In this document: in pieces, positions 36,036-43,615 of the stretch | Layout: each line of letters starts with the position of its first letter | How positions within the stretch are numbered: position 1 is the stretch's first letter | Assembly: GCF_000018145.1 (NCBI RefSeq) | Contig: NC_009952.1 | Span: 744,001 to 808,000, forward strand | From: Dinoroseobacter shibae DFL 12 = DSM 16493 | GTDB taxonomy: Bacteria; Pseudomonadota; Alphaproteobacteria; Rhodobacterales; Rhodobacteraceae | Direction: 5' to 3' | DNA: 64,000 bases | Translations under genes and position numbers: made by a program | Notes under the pieces: generated by a model | Databases searched by the model: none | The model's input: the letters and a program-made list of their open reading frames with translations, nothing else | What the model was told of the DNA's origin: nothing

Positions 36036-37115
36036 ATGAGCCGCAACGCCTACCGCATCGCAGTCATTCCCGGCGACGGGATCGGGACCGAGGTCGTGCC
36101 CGAGGGGCTGAAGGTTCTGACGGCGGCGGCGCGCAAGTTCGATATCGGGCTCGAGTTCGAGACCCATGATTTCGCGTCCGCGGCCTATTACCAGGCCCAT
36201 GGCCAGATGATGCCCGATGACTGGAAATCCCGGATCGGCGACAGCGATGCGCTCTATTTCGGGGCTGTGGGTTGGCCCGACATGGTGCCGGATCATGTGT
36301 CGCTCTGGGGATCCCTGCTGAAGTTCCGGCGGGAGTTCGACCAGTATGTCAACCTGCGCCCCGTGCGGCTCATGCCCGGGGTGACCTCGCCTCTCGCGGG
36401 TCGCGCGCCGGGTGAGATCGACTTCTGGGTGGTGCGCGAAAATACCGAAGGAGAATACTCGTCCATCGGTGGGCGCATCTTCGAGGGCACAGAGCGGGAA
36501 ACCGTGATGCAGGAAACGGTGATGACCCGTGTCGGTGTGGACCGCGTCCTGCGCTTTGCCTTCGAACTGGCGCAGAGCCGGCCGAAGAAGCACCTGACCT
36601 CGGCCACCAAGTCGAACGGCATTTCCATCACCATGCCCTATTGGGACGAGCGGGTGGTCGAGATGGCGAAGGGATATCCGGAGGTCGCGGTCGACAAGTA
36701 TCATATCGATATCCTGACCGCGCACTTCGTGTTGCACCCCGACTGGTTCGACGTGGTCGTCGCCTCGAACCTGTTCGGAGACATCCTGTCGGACCTCGGC
36801 CCGGCCTGCACGGGGACCATCGGCATCGCGCCCTCCGGCAACATCAACCCGGAGCGCGATTTCCCGTCGCTGTTCGAACCGGTCCACGGCTCTGCCCCGG
36901 ATATCGCGGGCAAGGGCATCGCCAATCCGGTGGGCCAGGTCTGGGCGGGGGCGATGATGCTGGATCATCTCGGGCAGGGCGAGGCCGCCGCCGCGATCGT
37001 CGCGGCCCTCGAAGAGGTGCTCGCGGACCCGGTGCGTCGGACCGCCGATCTCGGTGGACAGGCGGGAACGGTGGCCTGTGGTGATGCGATCGTCGCGGCC
37101 CTCGAAAGGCTGTGA
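36036..37115 (+). CDS. Tartrate dehydrogenase/decarboxylase family (D-malate type)
   Basis: This 359-residue enzyme belongs to the isocitrate/isopropylmalate dehydrogenase family. It begins YRIAVIPGDGIGTEVVPEGLKVL. Motifs YFGAVGWPDMVPDHVSLWGSLLKFRREFDQYVNLRP, FWVVRENTEGEYSS, LTSATKSNGI and ASNLFGDILSDLGPA cover the substrate and metal sites. GAVGWPD and DHVSLWG point to tartrate dehydrogenase (TtuC) or D-malate dehydrogenase (DmlA) rather than LeuB. The start was set at ATG 36036 because it fits the family N-terminus. It is monocistronic. Confidence 0.87.
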   Translation: MSRNAYRIAVIPGDGIGTEVVPEGLKVLTAAARKFDIGLEFETHDFASAAYYQAHGQMMPDDWKSRIGDSDALYFGAVGWPDMVPDHVSLWGSLLKFRREFDQYVNLRPVRLMPGVTSPLAGRAPGEIDFWVVRENTEGEYSSIGGRIFEGTERETVMQETVMTRVGVDRVLRFAFELAQSRPKKHLTSATKSNGISITMPYWDERVVEMAKGYPEVAVDKYHIDILTAHFVLHPDWFDVVVASNLFGDILSDLGPACTGTIGIAPSGNINPERDFPSLFEPVHGSAPDIAGKGIANPVGQVWAGAMMLDHLGQGEAAAAIVAALEEVLADPVRRTADLGGQAGTVACGDAIVAALERL

Positions 37116-37323
37116 ACCGCGATCCGGCGTGGTGTGACGGGGCGGTGTGAGCCTGCTGGCGCGTTCCCGCCTGGGCGCGGCTCTGCCCCGCGGTCCGTCT
37201 TGTCCGGGTGAGGCCGAACGCCGTGGCGGCGTGGCGCTTCGCGGGGCCGCGGGCCCTCGGGAGACCGGACCGGGCGGGTTTCTCGCGCATGGAGGCGGAA
37301 TGTCTCGTCCGTCGGGGATCATC

Positions 37324-37343
37324 CTGTCAGATTTTCTTGACAG
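37324..37343 (+). promoter_or_regulatory. PpsR/CrtJ-type site TGT-N12-ACA before the B12-binding protein
   Basis: TGTCAGATTTTCTTGACA (37325-37342) fits TGT-N12-ACA exactly and is flanked by C and G to form 6-base perfect arms. It lies about 50 bases before the start codon and its right arm overlaps a TTGACA that could be the -35 box. This is the geometry of a repressor site. Confidence 0.5.
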
Positions 37344-37393
37344 TTGGGAGGCCCAGACCATCTGTCTGAGGAACTGCATGAAAGGGCCGGGAC

Positions 37394-38179
37394 ATGCCTG
37401 CATCGGACGACGCCGAGCCCCGCAAAACCGAGACCGAGACAGAGACAGGCATCGGGGCGTCCCCTTCGGAAGACACGCTGATGACGGTGGTCAAGCTCGC
37501 GCTTGAGAACGTCGCCACCCGCGTGGCCCGACCGGAGGTGCCCGCCTCCGAAGATTTCATCGAAAGCCTGTGTACCCTGCTCGTGGCGCGCGACATCGAG
37601 GCCTCCGAGGCGATGGTGCGGAGCCGGATCGGGCAGCGCCAGGGCTATGCGGATCTCGCCGACGGGATTTTCGCCGCCTGTGCGCGTCGTCTCGGAACCC
37701 GGTGGGAGGAGGACAGGTTGTCCTTTGCGGACGTAGCGATCGCCGTGACGGAGTTGCACAGGCTGCACCAGCGGGTCGGGCGGCGGTACGTGCCGCTGAT
37801 CCGGAAGGCGGACGAGTCCCACGCGGTCTTCGCCACGCTGCCGCGGCAGACCCACACGTTCGGGATCATCCTCGCCGCGGAGGCGTTCCGGCAGGCAGGC
37901 TGGCAGGTGGACCTGCAGCTCGAGATGCTGCCCAAGGAGATCGTCGACCGTATCCGGCGGTTGCGACCCGACGCGGTCGGGCTCACGGCCAGCAAGTTCG
38001 ACCCGGTTCAGCCGCTAAGACTGCTGATCGGTCAGATCCAGAAACTGCCTTTCAATGTCCCGATCCTGCTGGGCGGGGCCGGGGCGGCGGACCTGCACGG
38101 GACGCTCCAGCCCGGAACGCCCGTGCAGGTCGTGCACGATATCGACTCGGCCCTGCGCGCGGTTCAGACGGCGGGTTGA
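37394..38179 (+). CDS. B12-binding/SCHIC-like domain protein
   Basis: The 261-residue protein has a helical N-terminal part (about 50-135, with [19 protein letters not shown] and [17 protein letters not shown]-like helices). A Rossmann-like cobalamin-binding-type domain follows: [50 protein letters not shown], then FNVPILLGG. The DxHxxG motif that places B12 His ligand is absent, so it looks like the SCHIC/AerR-PpaA-type heme or light-sensing group. Those proteins antagonise the photosynthesis repressor PpsR. Combined with the PpsR-like site upstream this is suggestive only. Its 3' end overlaps thrS by 16 bases. Confidence 0.7.
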   Translation: MPASDDAEPRKTETETETGIGASPSEDTLMTVVKLALENVATRVARPEVPASEDFIESLCTLLVARDIEASEAMVRSRIGQRQGYADLADGIFAACARRLGTRWEEDRLSFADVAIAVTELHRLHQRVGRRYVPLIRKADESHAVFATLPRQTHTFGIILAAEAFRQAGWQVDLQLEMLPKEIVDRIRRLRPDAVGLTASKFDPVQPLRLLIGQIQKLPFNVPILLGGAGAADLHGTLQPGTPVQVVHDIDSALRAVQTAG

Positions 38180-40128
38180 TCCGGGCGCTGGTCCGGCGGG
38201 GTCGCTTCGGCGGCAAGATCCGCCACCAGCGCATCGAGGCCCACGACCGAGGTCTGCTTTTCGCCCAGCCGCCGCAGGGTGACGGTGCGTTCCTCCATCT
38301 CGCGGCGGCCCACGGCGAGGATCACGGGCACCTTGCCGACGCTGTGCTCGCGCACCTTGTAGTTGATCTTCTCGTTGCGGATGTCGGCCTCGGCGCGGAT
38401 GCCCGCCCGGGTGAGGGCCGCCACCACCTCGCGCACGTAATCATCGGCCTCGGAGATGATCGAGGCGACGACCACCTGGCGCGGGGCGAGCCAGAAGGGC
38501 AGCTTGCCTGCGAAGTTCTCGATCAGGATGCCGAGGAACCGCTCGAAGGAGCCCAGGATCGCGCGGTGCAGCATGACGGGGCGGTGTTTCGCGCCGTCCT
38601 CGCCGATATAGGTGGCATCGAGCCGTTCCGGCAGCACGAAATCGGCCTGGAAGGTGCCCAGCTGCCATTCGCGGCCGATGGCGTCGGTGAGCTTGAAGTC
38701 GAGCTTCGGCCCGTAGAACGCGCCTTCGCCCGGATCGAGTTCGAAATCGTCCGTCACCGTGCGGATCGCGGCCTCCAGCGCGGCCTCGGCCTTGTCCCAG
38801 ACCGCGTCGGAGCCTGCGCGGACCTCGGGGCGGGTGGAGAACTTGATGTCGAAGCTCTCGAAACCCAGGTCGCGATAGATCGTGCTCAGCATCCGGATGA
38901 AGCGGGCGGTCTCGTCCTGGATCTGGTCCTCGGTGCAGAAGATATGGGCGTCGTCCTGGGTGAAGCCGCGCACCCGCATGAGCCCGTGCAGCGCGCCCGA
39001 GGGCTCATAGCGGTTGCAGGCGCCGAATTCGGCCATGCGCAGGGGCAGGTCGCGGTAGGATTTCAGGCCCTGGTTGTAGACCTGCACATGGCAGGGGCAG
39101 TTCATCGGTTTCAGGGCATTGATCGCCTTTTCGCGGGCATGTTCTTCGTCCACTTCGACGATGAACATGTTTTCCTGGTACTTGTCCCAGTGGCCGGAGG
39201 CCTCCCACAGCTTGCGGTCGACGACCTGCGGGGTGTTGACCTCCACATAGCCATTCTCGCGCTGACGGCGGCGCATGTAGTCCTGCAACGTGGTGTAGAC
39301 GGTCCAGCCGTTAGGGTGCCAGAAGACCTGCCCGGGGGCCTCTTCCTGCATGTGAAACAGGTTCATCTCGCGGCCGAGCTTGCGGTGATCGCGCTTGGCG
39401 GCTTCCTCCAGCATGTGGAGGTGTTTTTTCAGGGCGTCGCGGTTCTGGAACGCCACGCCGTAGATCCGTTGCAGCATCGGACGGGAGCTGTCCCCGCGCC
39501 AATAGGCCCCCGCGACGGACATCAGCTTGAAGCTGTCCGCGGGCACTTGCCCGGTATGTTGCAGGTGCGGGCCGCGGCAGAGATCCTGCCAATCGCCATG
39601 CCAGTACATGCGCAGCGGCTCGTTGCCCGGGATCGCCTCGATCAACTCGACCTTGTAGGGCTCGCCATTCGCCTCGTAATGGGCGATGGCGCGGGGACGG
39701 TCCCAGACCTCTGTGCGGACGGGATCGCGGGCGTTGATGATCTCTTTCATCTTGGCCTCGATTGCGCCGAGATCCTCGGGGGTGAAGGGCTCCGCCCGGT
39801 CGAAATCGTAATAGAAGCCGTTCTCGATCACCGGGCCGATGGTGACTTTCACATCGGGCCAGATCTCCTGCACGGCGCGGGCCATGATATGGGCGCAGTC
39901 GTGGCGGATCAGCTCCAGCGCCTGGGCGTCGTCCTTGAGCGTGTGGATCGCGATGCTGGCATCGGCGTCGATGGGCCATTGCAGGTCGTGATGCGCGCCG
40001 TTCACGGTGGCGGAGATGGCCTTCTTGCCAAGGGAGGTGGAGATGCTGGCGGCGACCTCCGCCGGTGTGACCCCTGCGTCGAAATCGCGTGCATTGCCAT
40101 CGGGAAAGGTGAGAGAGATCTGGGCCAT
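38164..40128 (-). CDS. thrS: Threonyl-tRNA synthetase
   Basis: The 654-residue class II enzyme has an N-terminal TGS domain (about 1-62), an editing domain with [11 protein letters not shown] (about 75-85), and the catalytic core with [20 protein letters not shown] and [21 protein letters not shown]. The anticodon-binding C-domain has [20 protein letters not shown]. It is alone on the minus strand, convergent with the 37394 gene. Confidence 0.97.
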   Translation of the reverse strand: MAQISLTFPDGNARDFDAGVTPAEVAASISTSLGKKAISATVNGAHHDLQWPIDADASIAIHTLKDDAQALELIRHDCAHIMARAVQEIWPDVKVTIGPVIENGFYYDFDRAEPFTPEDLGAIEAKMKEIINARDPVRTEVWDRPRAIAHYEANGEPYKVELIEAIPGNEPLRMYWHGDWQDLCRGPHLQHTGQVPADSFKLMSVAGAYWRGDSSRPMLQRIYGVAFQNRDALKKHLHMLEEAAKRDHRKLGREMNLFHMQEEAPGQVFWHPNGWTVYTTLQDYMRRRQRENGYVEVNTPQVVDRKLWEASGHWDKYQENMFIVEVDEEHAREKAINALKPMNCPCHVQVYNQGLKSYRDLPLRMAEFGACNRYEPSGALHGLMRVRGFTQDDAHIFCTEDQIQDETARFIRMLSTIYRDLGFESFDIKFSTRPEVRAGSDAVWDKAEAALEAAIRTVTDDFELDPGEGAFYGPKLDFKLTDAIGREWQLGTFQADFVLPERLDATYIGEDGAKHRPVMLHRAILGSFERFLGILIENFAGKLPFWLAPRQVVVASIISEADDYVREVVAALTRAGIRAEADIRNEKINYKVREHSVGKVPVILAVGRREMEERTVTLRRLGEKQTSVVGLDALVADLAAEATPPDQRPDQPAV

Positions 40129-40256
40129 ATCGGCTGCCTCGTCGGTTTGGCGCCCACGGAACGCCCGGTTGCGGGAATATGTGTGCCGCTCACATGCCGC
40201 CCGGGGGCGGGCGCGTCAAGGGCGCAGTCGGGCGGCGGGGGGCCGCAGGCCCCGGC

Positions 40257-40445
40257 TCAGGGCTTGACCCGGCGCGCGCGCTCGGCGGCGGCCCTGAGTT
40301 CCTCGGCGATCTCCAGGGCCTCGTCGGGGTCGAAATCCAGGGGCAGGTCGACGCCTTCGGCCTCCACATAGATCCGCACCATCCCGAGCGAGGTCGGGCC
40401 GATCTGAAGATTGGCGGCAATGTCGCTTTGCTTGTCGATGCCCAT
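40257..40445 (-). CDS. Short conserved Rhodobacterales protein, probably DUF6324
   Basis: This 62-residue soluble protein starts GIDKQSDIAANLQIGPTSLG. The middle is MVRIYVEAEGVDLPLDFDPDEALEIAEELR and the tail is basic. I recognise it as a small protein typical of Rhodobacterales, probably of the DUF6324 family. Function is not known. It is divergent from the MarR-GNAT gene, sharing the palindromic region at 40512-40550. Confidence 0.7.
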   Translation of the reverse strand: MGIDKQSDIAANLQIGPTSLGMVRIYVEAEGVDLPLDFDPDEALEIAEELRAAAERARRVKP

Positions 40446-40511
40446 GGGAAGCTCCTGAGGTTGCGCGGCCCGCAGGTACTCCGCCACGGGCGAGGGGGCA
40501 AGATGCAGATC

Positions 40512-40550
40512 GCTTGACACAAGCATGGAAATAGCTTGCAACATGCAAGT
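40512..40550. promoter_or_regulatory. Two palindromes between DUF6324 and MarR-GNAT genes
   Basis: GCTTG-ACA-CAAGC (40512-40524) and CTTGCA-ACA-TGCAAG (40535-40549) are each perfect with a three-base centre and share the GCTTG/CAAGC half-site. TTGACA at 40514-40519 lies within the first. They sit 16-54 bases before the MarR-GNAT start and are good operator candidates. Confidence 0.55.
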
Positions 40551-40565
40551 AAATGGGAGGCCAAC

Positions 40566-41522
40566 ATGCCGCATGATCCGTCCCCCGGCACCGCCGCAGC
40601 GGCCCTGCCGCCGGAAACGGTCGAGAACATGCGGGCGCTCAATCGCATCGTGACGCGGGCGTCGGGCGTGCTTAGGCGCACGGCTTCGGACGGCGACATG
40701 AGCCTGACCGAGATGCGGATCCTGCATGAGTTGGGGCTGGCGACCTGGACCGCGCGGCAGCTTGCCCGGCACCTCGCGCTCGACGAGGGCCATGTCAGCC
40801 GGGTGTTGAAACGGTTCGCCGCGCAGGGCTGGCTGCGCCGGACGGCGAGCCCGGACGATGGGCGCGTCGCCCTGCTGGAGTTGACCGAGACCGGGGCGGC
40901 CCGCCGTGCGGCCCATGAAGAGGTGGCGCGGCGCCAGGTCCGCGACAGCCTTGCGGGCCTGAGCGATGCCGAGCGCCCCGCGCTCGACCGGGCCATCGCG
41001 CGGGTACGGACGGCGCTGGGCGATCCTGGGCTCGCGGCCTCCGCGATCACGATCCGGGACATGGCGCCGGGGAATCTCGGCTGGCTGATCCAGCGTCACG
41101 CAGAGCTTTACCGGATCGAGGCGGGTTTCGATGCGAGTTTCGAGCGGCTCGTGGCGGAAGTCCTCGTGGAGTACCTCAAGACCCGCGACCCGGCGCGGGA
41201 GCGCGCGTTCATCCCGGTGCGCGACGGTCTGCCCTTGGGCTCGGTGTTCTGCGTCCAGGGGCCCGCGCCGAACATGGCACAGCTGCGCCTGTTCTGGCTG
41301 GAGCCGTCCCTGCGCGGCACCGGGCTGGGGCGGCGGATGCTGGCCGACTGGCTCGGCTTCGCCCGCGCGGTCGGGTACCGGCGCGCCGCGCTCTGGACCC
41401 ATGAAAGCCATGCAGCGGCCGGGCGCCTCTACGCCGCCGCCGGGTTCGAGATCACCGGGACCAAGCCAACTCGAAACTTCGGGCGGGATGTGGTAGAACA
41501 GCACTGGGAGATGACGCTCTGA
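40566..41522 (+). CDS. MarR-GNAT fusion: regulator with acetyltransferase domain
   Basis: The 318-residue protein has an N-terminal MarR winged helix (about 20-145, with LTEMRILHELGLATWTARQLARHLALDEGHVSRVLKRFAAQGWLRR and SPDDGRVALLELT). A GNAT acetyltransferase follows (about 165-318, with FWLEPSLRGTGLGRRMLADWL as the acetyl-CoA loop and ALWTHESHAAAGRLYAAAGFE). The arrangement is known from several proteobacteria. Substrate and target genes are unknown. The start ATG 40566 has GGGAGG before it. Confidence 0.88.
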   Translation: MPHDPSPGTAAAALPPETVENMRALNRIVTRASGVLRRTASDGDMSLTEMRILHELGLATWTARQLARHLALDEGHVSRVLKRFAAQGWLRRTASPDDGRVALLELTETGAARRAAHEEVARRQVRDSLAGLSDAERPALDRAIARVRTALGDPGLAASAITIRDMAPGNLGWLIQRHAELYRIEAGFDASFERLVAEVLVEYLKTRDPARERAFIPVRDGLPLGSVFCVQGPAPNMAQLRLFWLEPSLRGTGLGRRMLADWLGFARAVGYRRAALWTHESHAAAGRLYAAAGFEITGTKPTRNFGRDVVEQHWEMTL

Positions 41523-41597
41523 GGGTCGAAAAAGCACGGCGCGGGCCGGTTCCGCCTCTTGCATTCGGGAAATCTCGGGGCTAAACCCTCGCAGCGT

Positions 41598-41674
41598 GCC
41601 GCCGTAGCTCAGTTGGTTAGAGCGCCTGATTGTGGATCAGGAGGTCCCCCGTTCGAGCCGGGGCGGTGGTACCA
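41598..41674 (+). tRNA. tRNA-His (anticodon GTG)
   Basis: Seventy-seven bases with CCA encoded. The acceptor GCCGCCG pairs with CGGTGGT (two G-U pairs). The D-arm has AGCTCAGTTGG. The anticodon stem CCTGA/TCAGG has loop TTGTGGA and the anticodon GTG. The T-arm is CCCCG-TTCGAGC-CGGGG. The discriminator is A73 and the base before the 5' end is T, so no G-1 is encoded, as in many alphaproteobacteria. Confidence 0.95.
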
Positions 41675-41692
41675 CCCCCCTCCTTTGCCAGT

Positions 41693-42637
41693 CTACGCGG
41701 TGCCGCGATGCGCGTCGAAGAACGCGATCATCCGCGCGATCAGCGGGTCGCGCTTGTCGGGTGATTCCATCAGCACCTCGTGTTCGCCGCCCTCGACCAA
41801 GACCAGCTCGCCGCCGGGCCAGCGCGCCATGCGCTCGTGGATCACGCCCACATCCACGATCCGCTCGTTCGTGCCCAGCAAGGTCAGGCAGGGCAGGGCG
41901 GGGGAGGGCTGCGTCGCGAGCCATTTGCATTCGCAATTGGCCTCGTGCACCCAGATCATCGTCGGCCCGGCCAGGGCAAAGCCCGGCTCGGCCCGCATCT
42001 GGTCGGCCATGTCCTGATACTCGGCCCGGTCGGTGGTCAGCAGGTTGTCGTGAAAGGGGGCGGTCAGGATATAGGGCTCCGGGCTGGTGCTGGGCGCGTA
42101 TCCCTCGCCGAGCCCGAACCACGAAGACAGCGTGCCCAGAAGCCCCGCCACGGGCCGCGCCCAGAGCGGGAATTTCACCCCCCAGAGCGGCCCGGAGAAC
42201 ACCGCGCCGCGCACCGGCAGGTCCTGCATCACCGCACGCAGGCCGATGGCGCCGCCCATGGAATGCGCGATCAGGAAATAGGGCTCCGGCAACCCTGCAT
42301 CCCGGGCGCAATCCAGCGCGGCCTGCACATCCATCTGGTAGTCCGGAAAATCGGCCACATGGCCCTTGAGCGGATCATCCAGCAGGCGGTCCGACAGACC
42401 CTGTCCGCGCCAGTCGATAACCAGCGCGCTGTAGCCCGCGGACGCCAGATCCCCGGCGACCCGCCCGTATTTCTCGACCCACTCGGTGCGACCGGGGAAG
42501 ATCAGGACCGTGCCCTTGTCGCCCGTGGCATGGAGCGCCACCCGCAAGCGCACGCCGTCATCGGCGCGCACCCAGACGGCGCGCGCGTCCTGCGGGGCCC
42601 GTGCGAGGTCCGCGCGATAGGGGGCAGGGTCCGTCAA
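41693..42637 (-). CDS. Alpha/beta hydrolase, lysophospholipase-like
   Basis: The 314-residue serine hydrolase has an AHSMGGAIGLRAV nucleophile elbow (GxSxG, about residue 119-131). An oxyanion region is FPGRTEWVEKYGRVAGDL. A C-terminal His-bearing part is EGGEHEVLMES and the acid is likely Asp in GTNERIVD. The family includes PldB-type lysophospholipases and monoacylglycerol lipases. Exact substrate is unknown. It is convergent with tRNA-His and 4 bases downstream of the SCP2 gene. Confidence 0.85.
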   Translation of the reverse strand: MTDPAPYRADLARAPQDARAVWVRADDGVRLRVALHATGDKGTVLIFPGRTEWVEKYGRVAGDLASAGYSALVIDWRGQGLSDRLLDDPLKGHVADFPDYQMDVQAALDCARDAGLPEPYFLIAHSMGGAIGLRAVMQDLPVRGAVFSGPLWGVKFPLWARPVAGLLGTLSSWFGLGEGYAPSTSPEPYILTAPFHDNLLTTDRAEYQDMADQMRAEPGFALAGPTMIWVHEANCECKWLATQPSPALPCLTLLGTNERIVDVGVIHERMARWPGGELVLVEGGEHEVLMESPDKRDPLIARMIAFFDAHRGTA

Positions 42638-42641
42638 GCGA

Positions 42642-42929
42642 TCAGCTCAGCGCGCTGCCGAGTTTCATCGCCATCCCCATGTCACCGTCCAGCTTCAGCT
42701 TGCCGGTCATGAAAGCCGCCGTGGGATTGACGTCGCCGGACATGATCCCCTGGAAAGTGTCCGAACTGGCGGTCAGGATGCATTCGGCGTCCTCGTCGCC
42801 GGCGCGCACGCCGTTTTCGTCCACCATCACGGCGCCTTCGTCTTCGATGACGAATTTCACCGTGCCATCGAACCCGTCAGGTAGACGTTGCTGCAGGGCC
42901 TCGACGGCCTTCTCGATCACTTCGCTCAT
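42642..42929 (-). CDS. SCP2 sterol-binding domain protein
   Basis: This 95-residue protein is a single SCP2 domain: IEKAVEALQQRLPDGFDGTVKFVIEDEGAVMVDENG, then ILTASSDTFQGIMSGDVNPTAAFMTGKLKLDGDMGMAMKLG. Such domains bind lipids or acyl chains. The start at ATG 42929 fits the family. It is followed in the same direction by the hydrolase, so both may act on lipids. Confidence 0.88.
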   Translation of the reverse strand: MSEVIEKAVEALQQRLPDGFDGTVKFVIEDEGAVMVDENGVRAGDEDAECILTASSDTFQGIMSGDVNPTAAFMTGKLKLDGDMGMAMKLGSALS

Positions 42930-43002
42930 GGATTTCCCTGTCGCTCCAAGTTGTGACTGCCGGGCTCTCGCTTTTTCCGGCGGCTGCGTTACCATAAGAG
43001 CC

Positions 43003-43569
43003 ATGATGACCGGGATTGTTCAACGCCTCAACGCTGCCTTCGCGGCAGGTTTTCTCTGCGTCGCACTGGCGGGCGGTGCGGTGCAGGCCCAATCGGCCGA
43101 TGTCGAGACGCTGATGGAGCGGCTCCAGGCGCCGGACCTGCAGAACTGGGAGGCGGTGGAGCGGCGCATCTACGACGCCTGGTCGCAATCCGGCTCTCCG
43201 GCGGCGGACCTGCTGCTGGACCGGGGGCGCGATGCGATGGAGGCCCAGAATTACGATGCGGCCATCGAGCATCTGACCGCGCTGACCGATCATGCGCCCG
43301 ATTTCGCCGAGGGCTGGTATGCGCGGGCGACGGCCTATTTCCTCGCCGATCTCTACGGACCGGCGCTGAGCGATCTGGCCCGGGCCCTTACCCTCAACCC
43401 GCAGCATTTCGGCGCCCTGTCGGGCGTGGGCCGCATCCTGAGCGAGATGGGTGAGCCGGAAGCCGCGCTTGCCGCGTTTCAGGCGGCCAAAGCTATACAT
43501 CCCAAGCGCCCCGATATAAGCGAGGCGATAGAAAGTCTGGAGCGGGAGCTGGGCGGCCAGAGCCTCTGA
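43003..43569 (+). CDS. Exported TPR protein
   Basis: The 188-residue protein has a signal peptide (GFLCVALAGGAVQA). Three tetratricopeptide repeats follow (about 75-180: NYDAAIEHLTALTDHAPDFAEGWYARATAYFLADLYGPALSDLARALTLNPQHFGALSGVGRILSEMGEPEAALAAFQAAKAIHPKRP). TPRs bind partner proteins. It is likely periplasmic. Partner unknown. Two adjacent ATG codons (43003 and 43006) are possible starts. It precedes the helicase gene by 46 bases. Confidence 0.8.
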   Translation: MMTGIVQRLNAAFAAGFLCVALAGGAVQAQSADVETLMERLQAPDLQNWEAVERRIYDAWSQSGSPAADLLLDRGRDAMEAQNYDAAIEHLTALTDHAPDFAEGWYARATAYFLADLYGPALSDLARALTLNPQHFGALSGVGRILSEMGEPEAALAAFQAAKAIHPKRPDISEAIESLERELGGQSL

Positions 43570-43615
43570 CCAGACCGCGCCACATGACGACCGGGCCACT
43601 GGGGACCTCATCACC

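Noticed and set aside
37570-40371. Plus-strand open frame of 933 codons
   Set aside because: Mostly antisense to thrS and out of frame with the B12-like gene. No motif.
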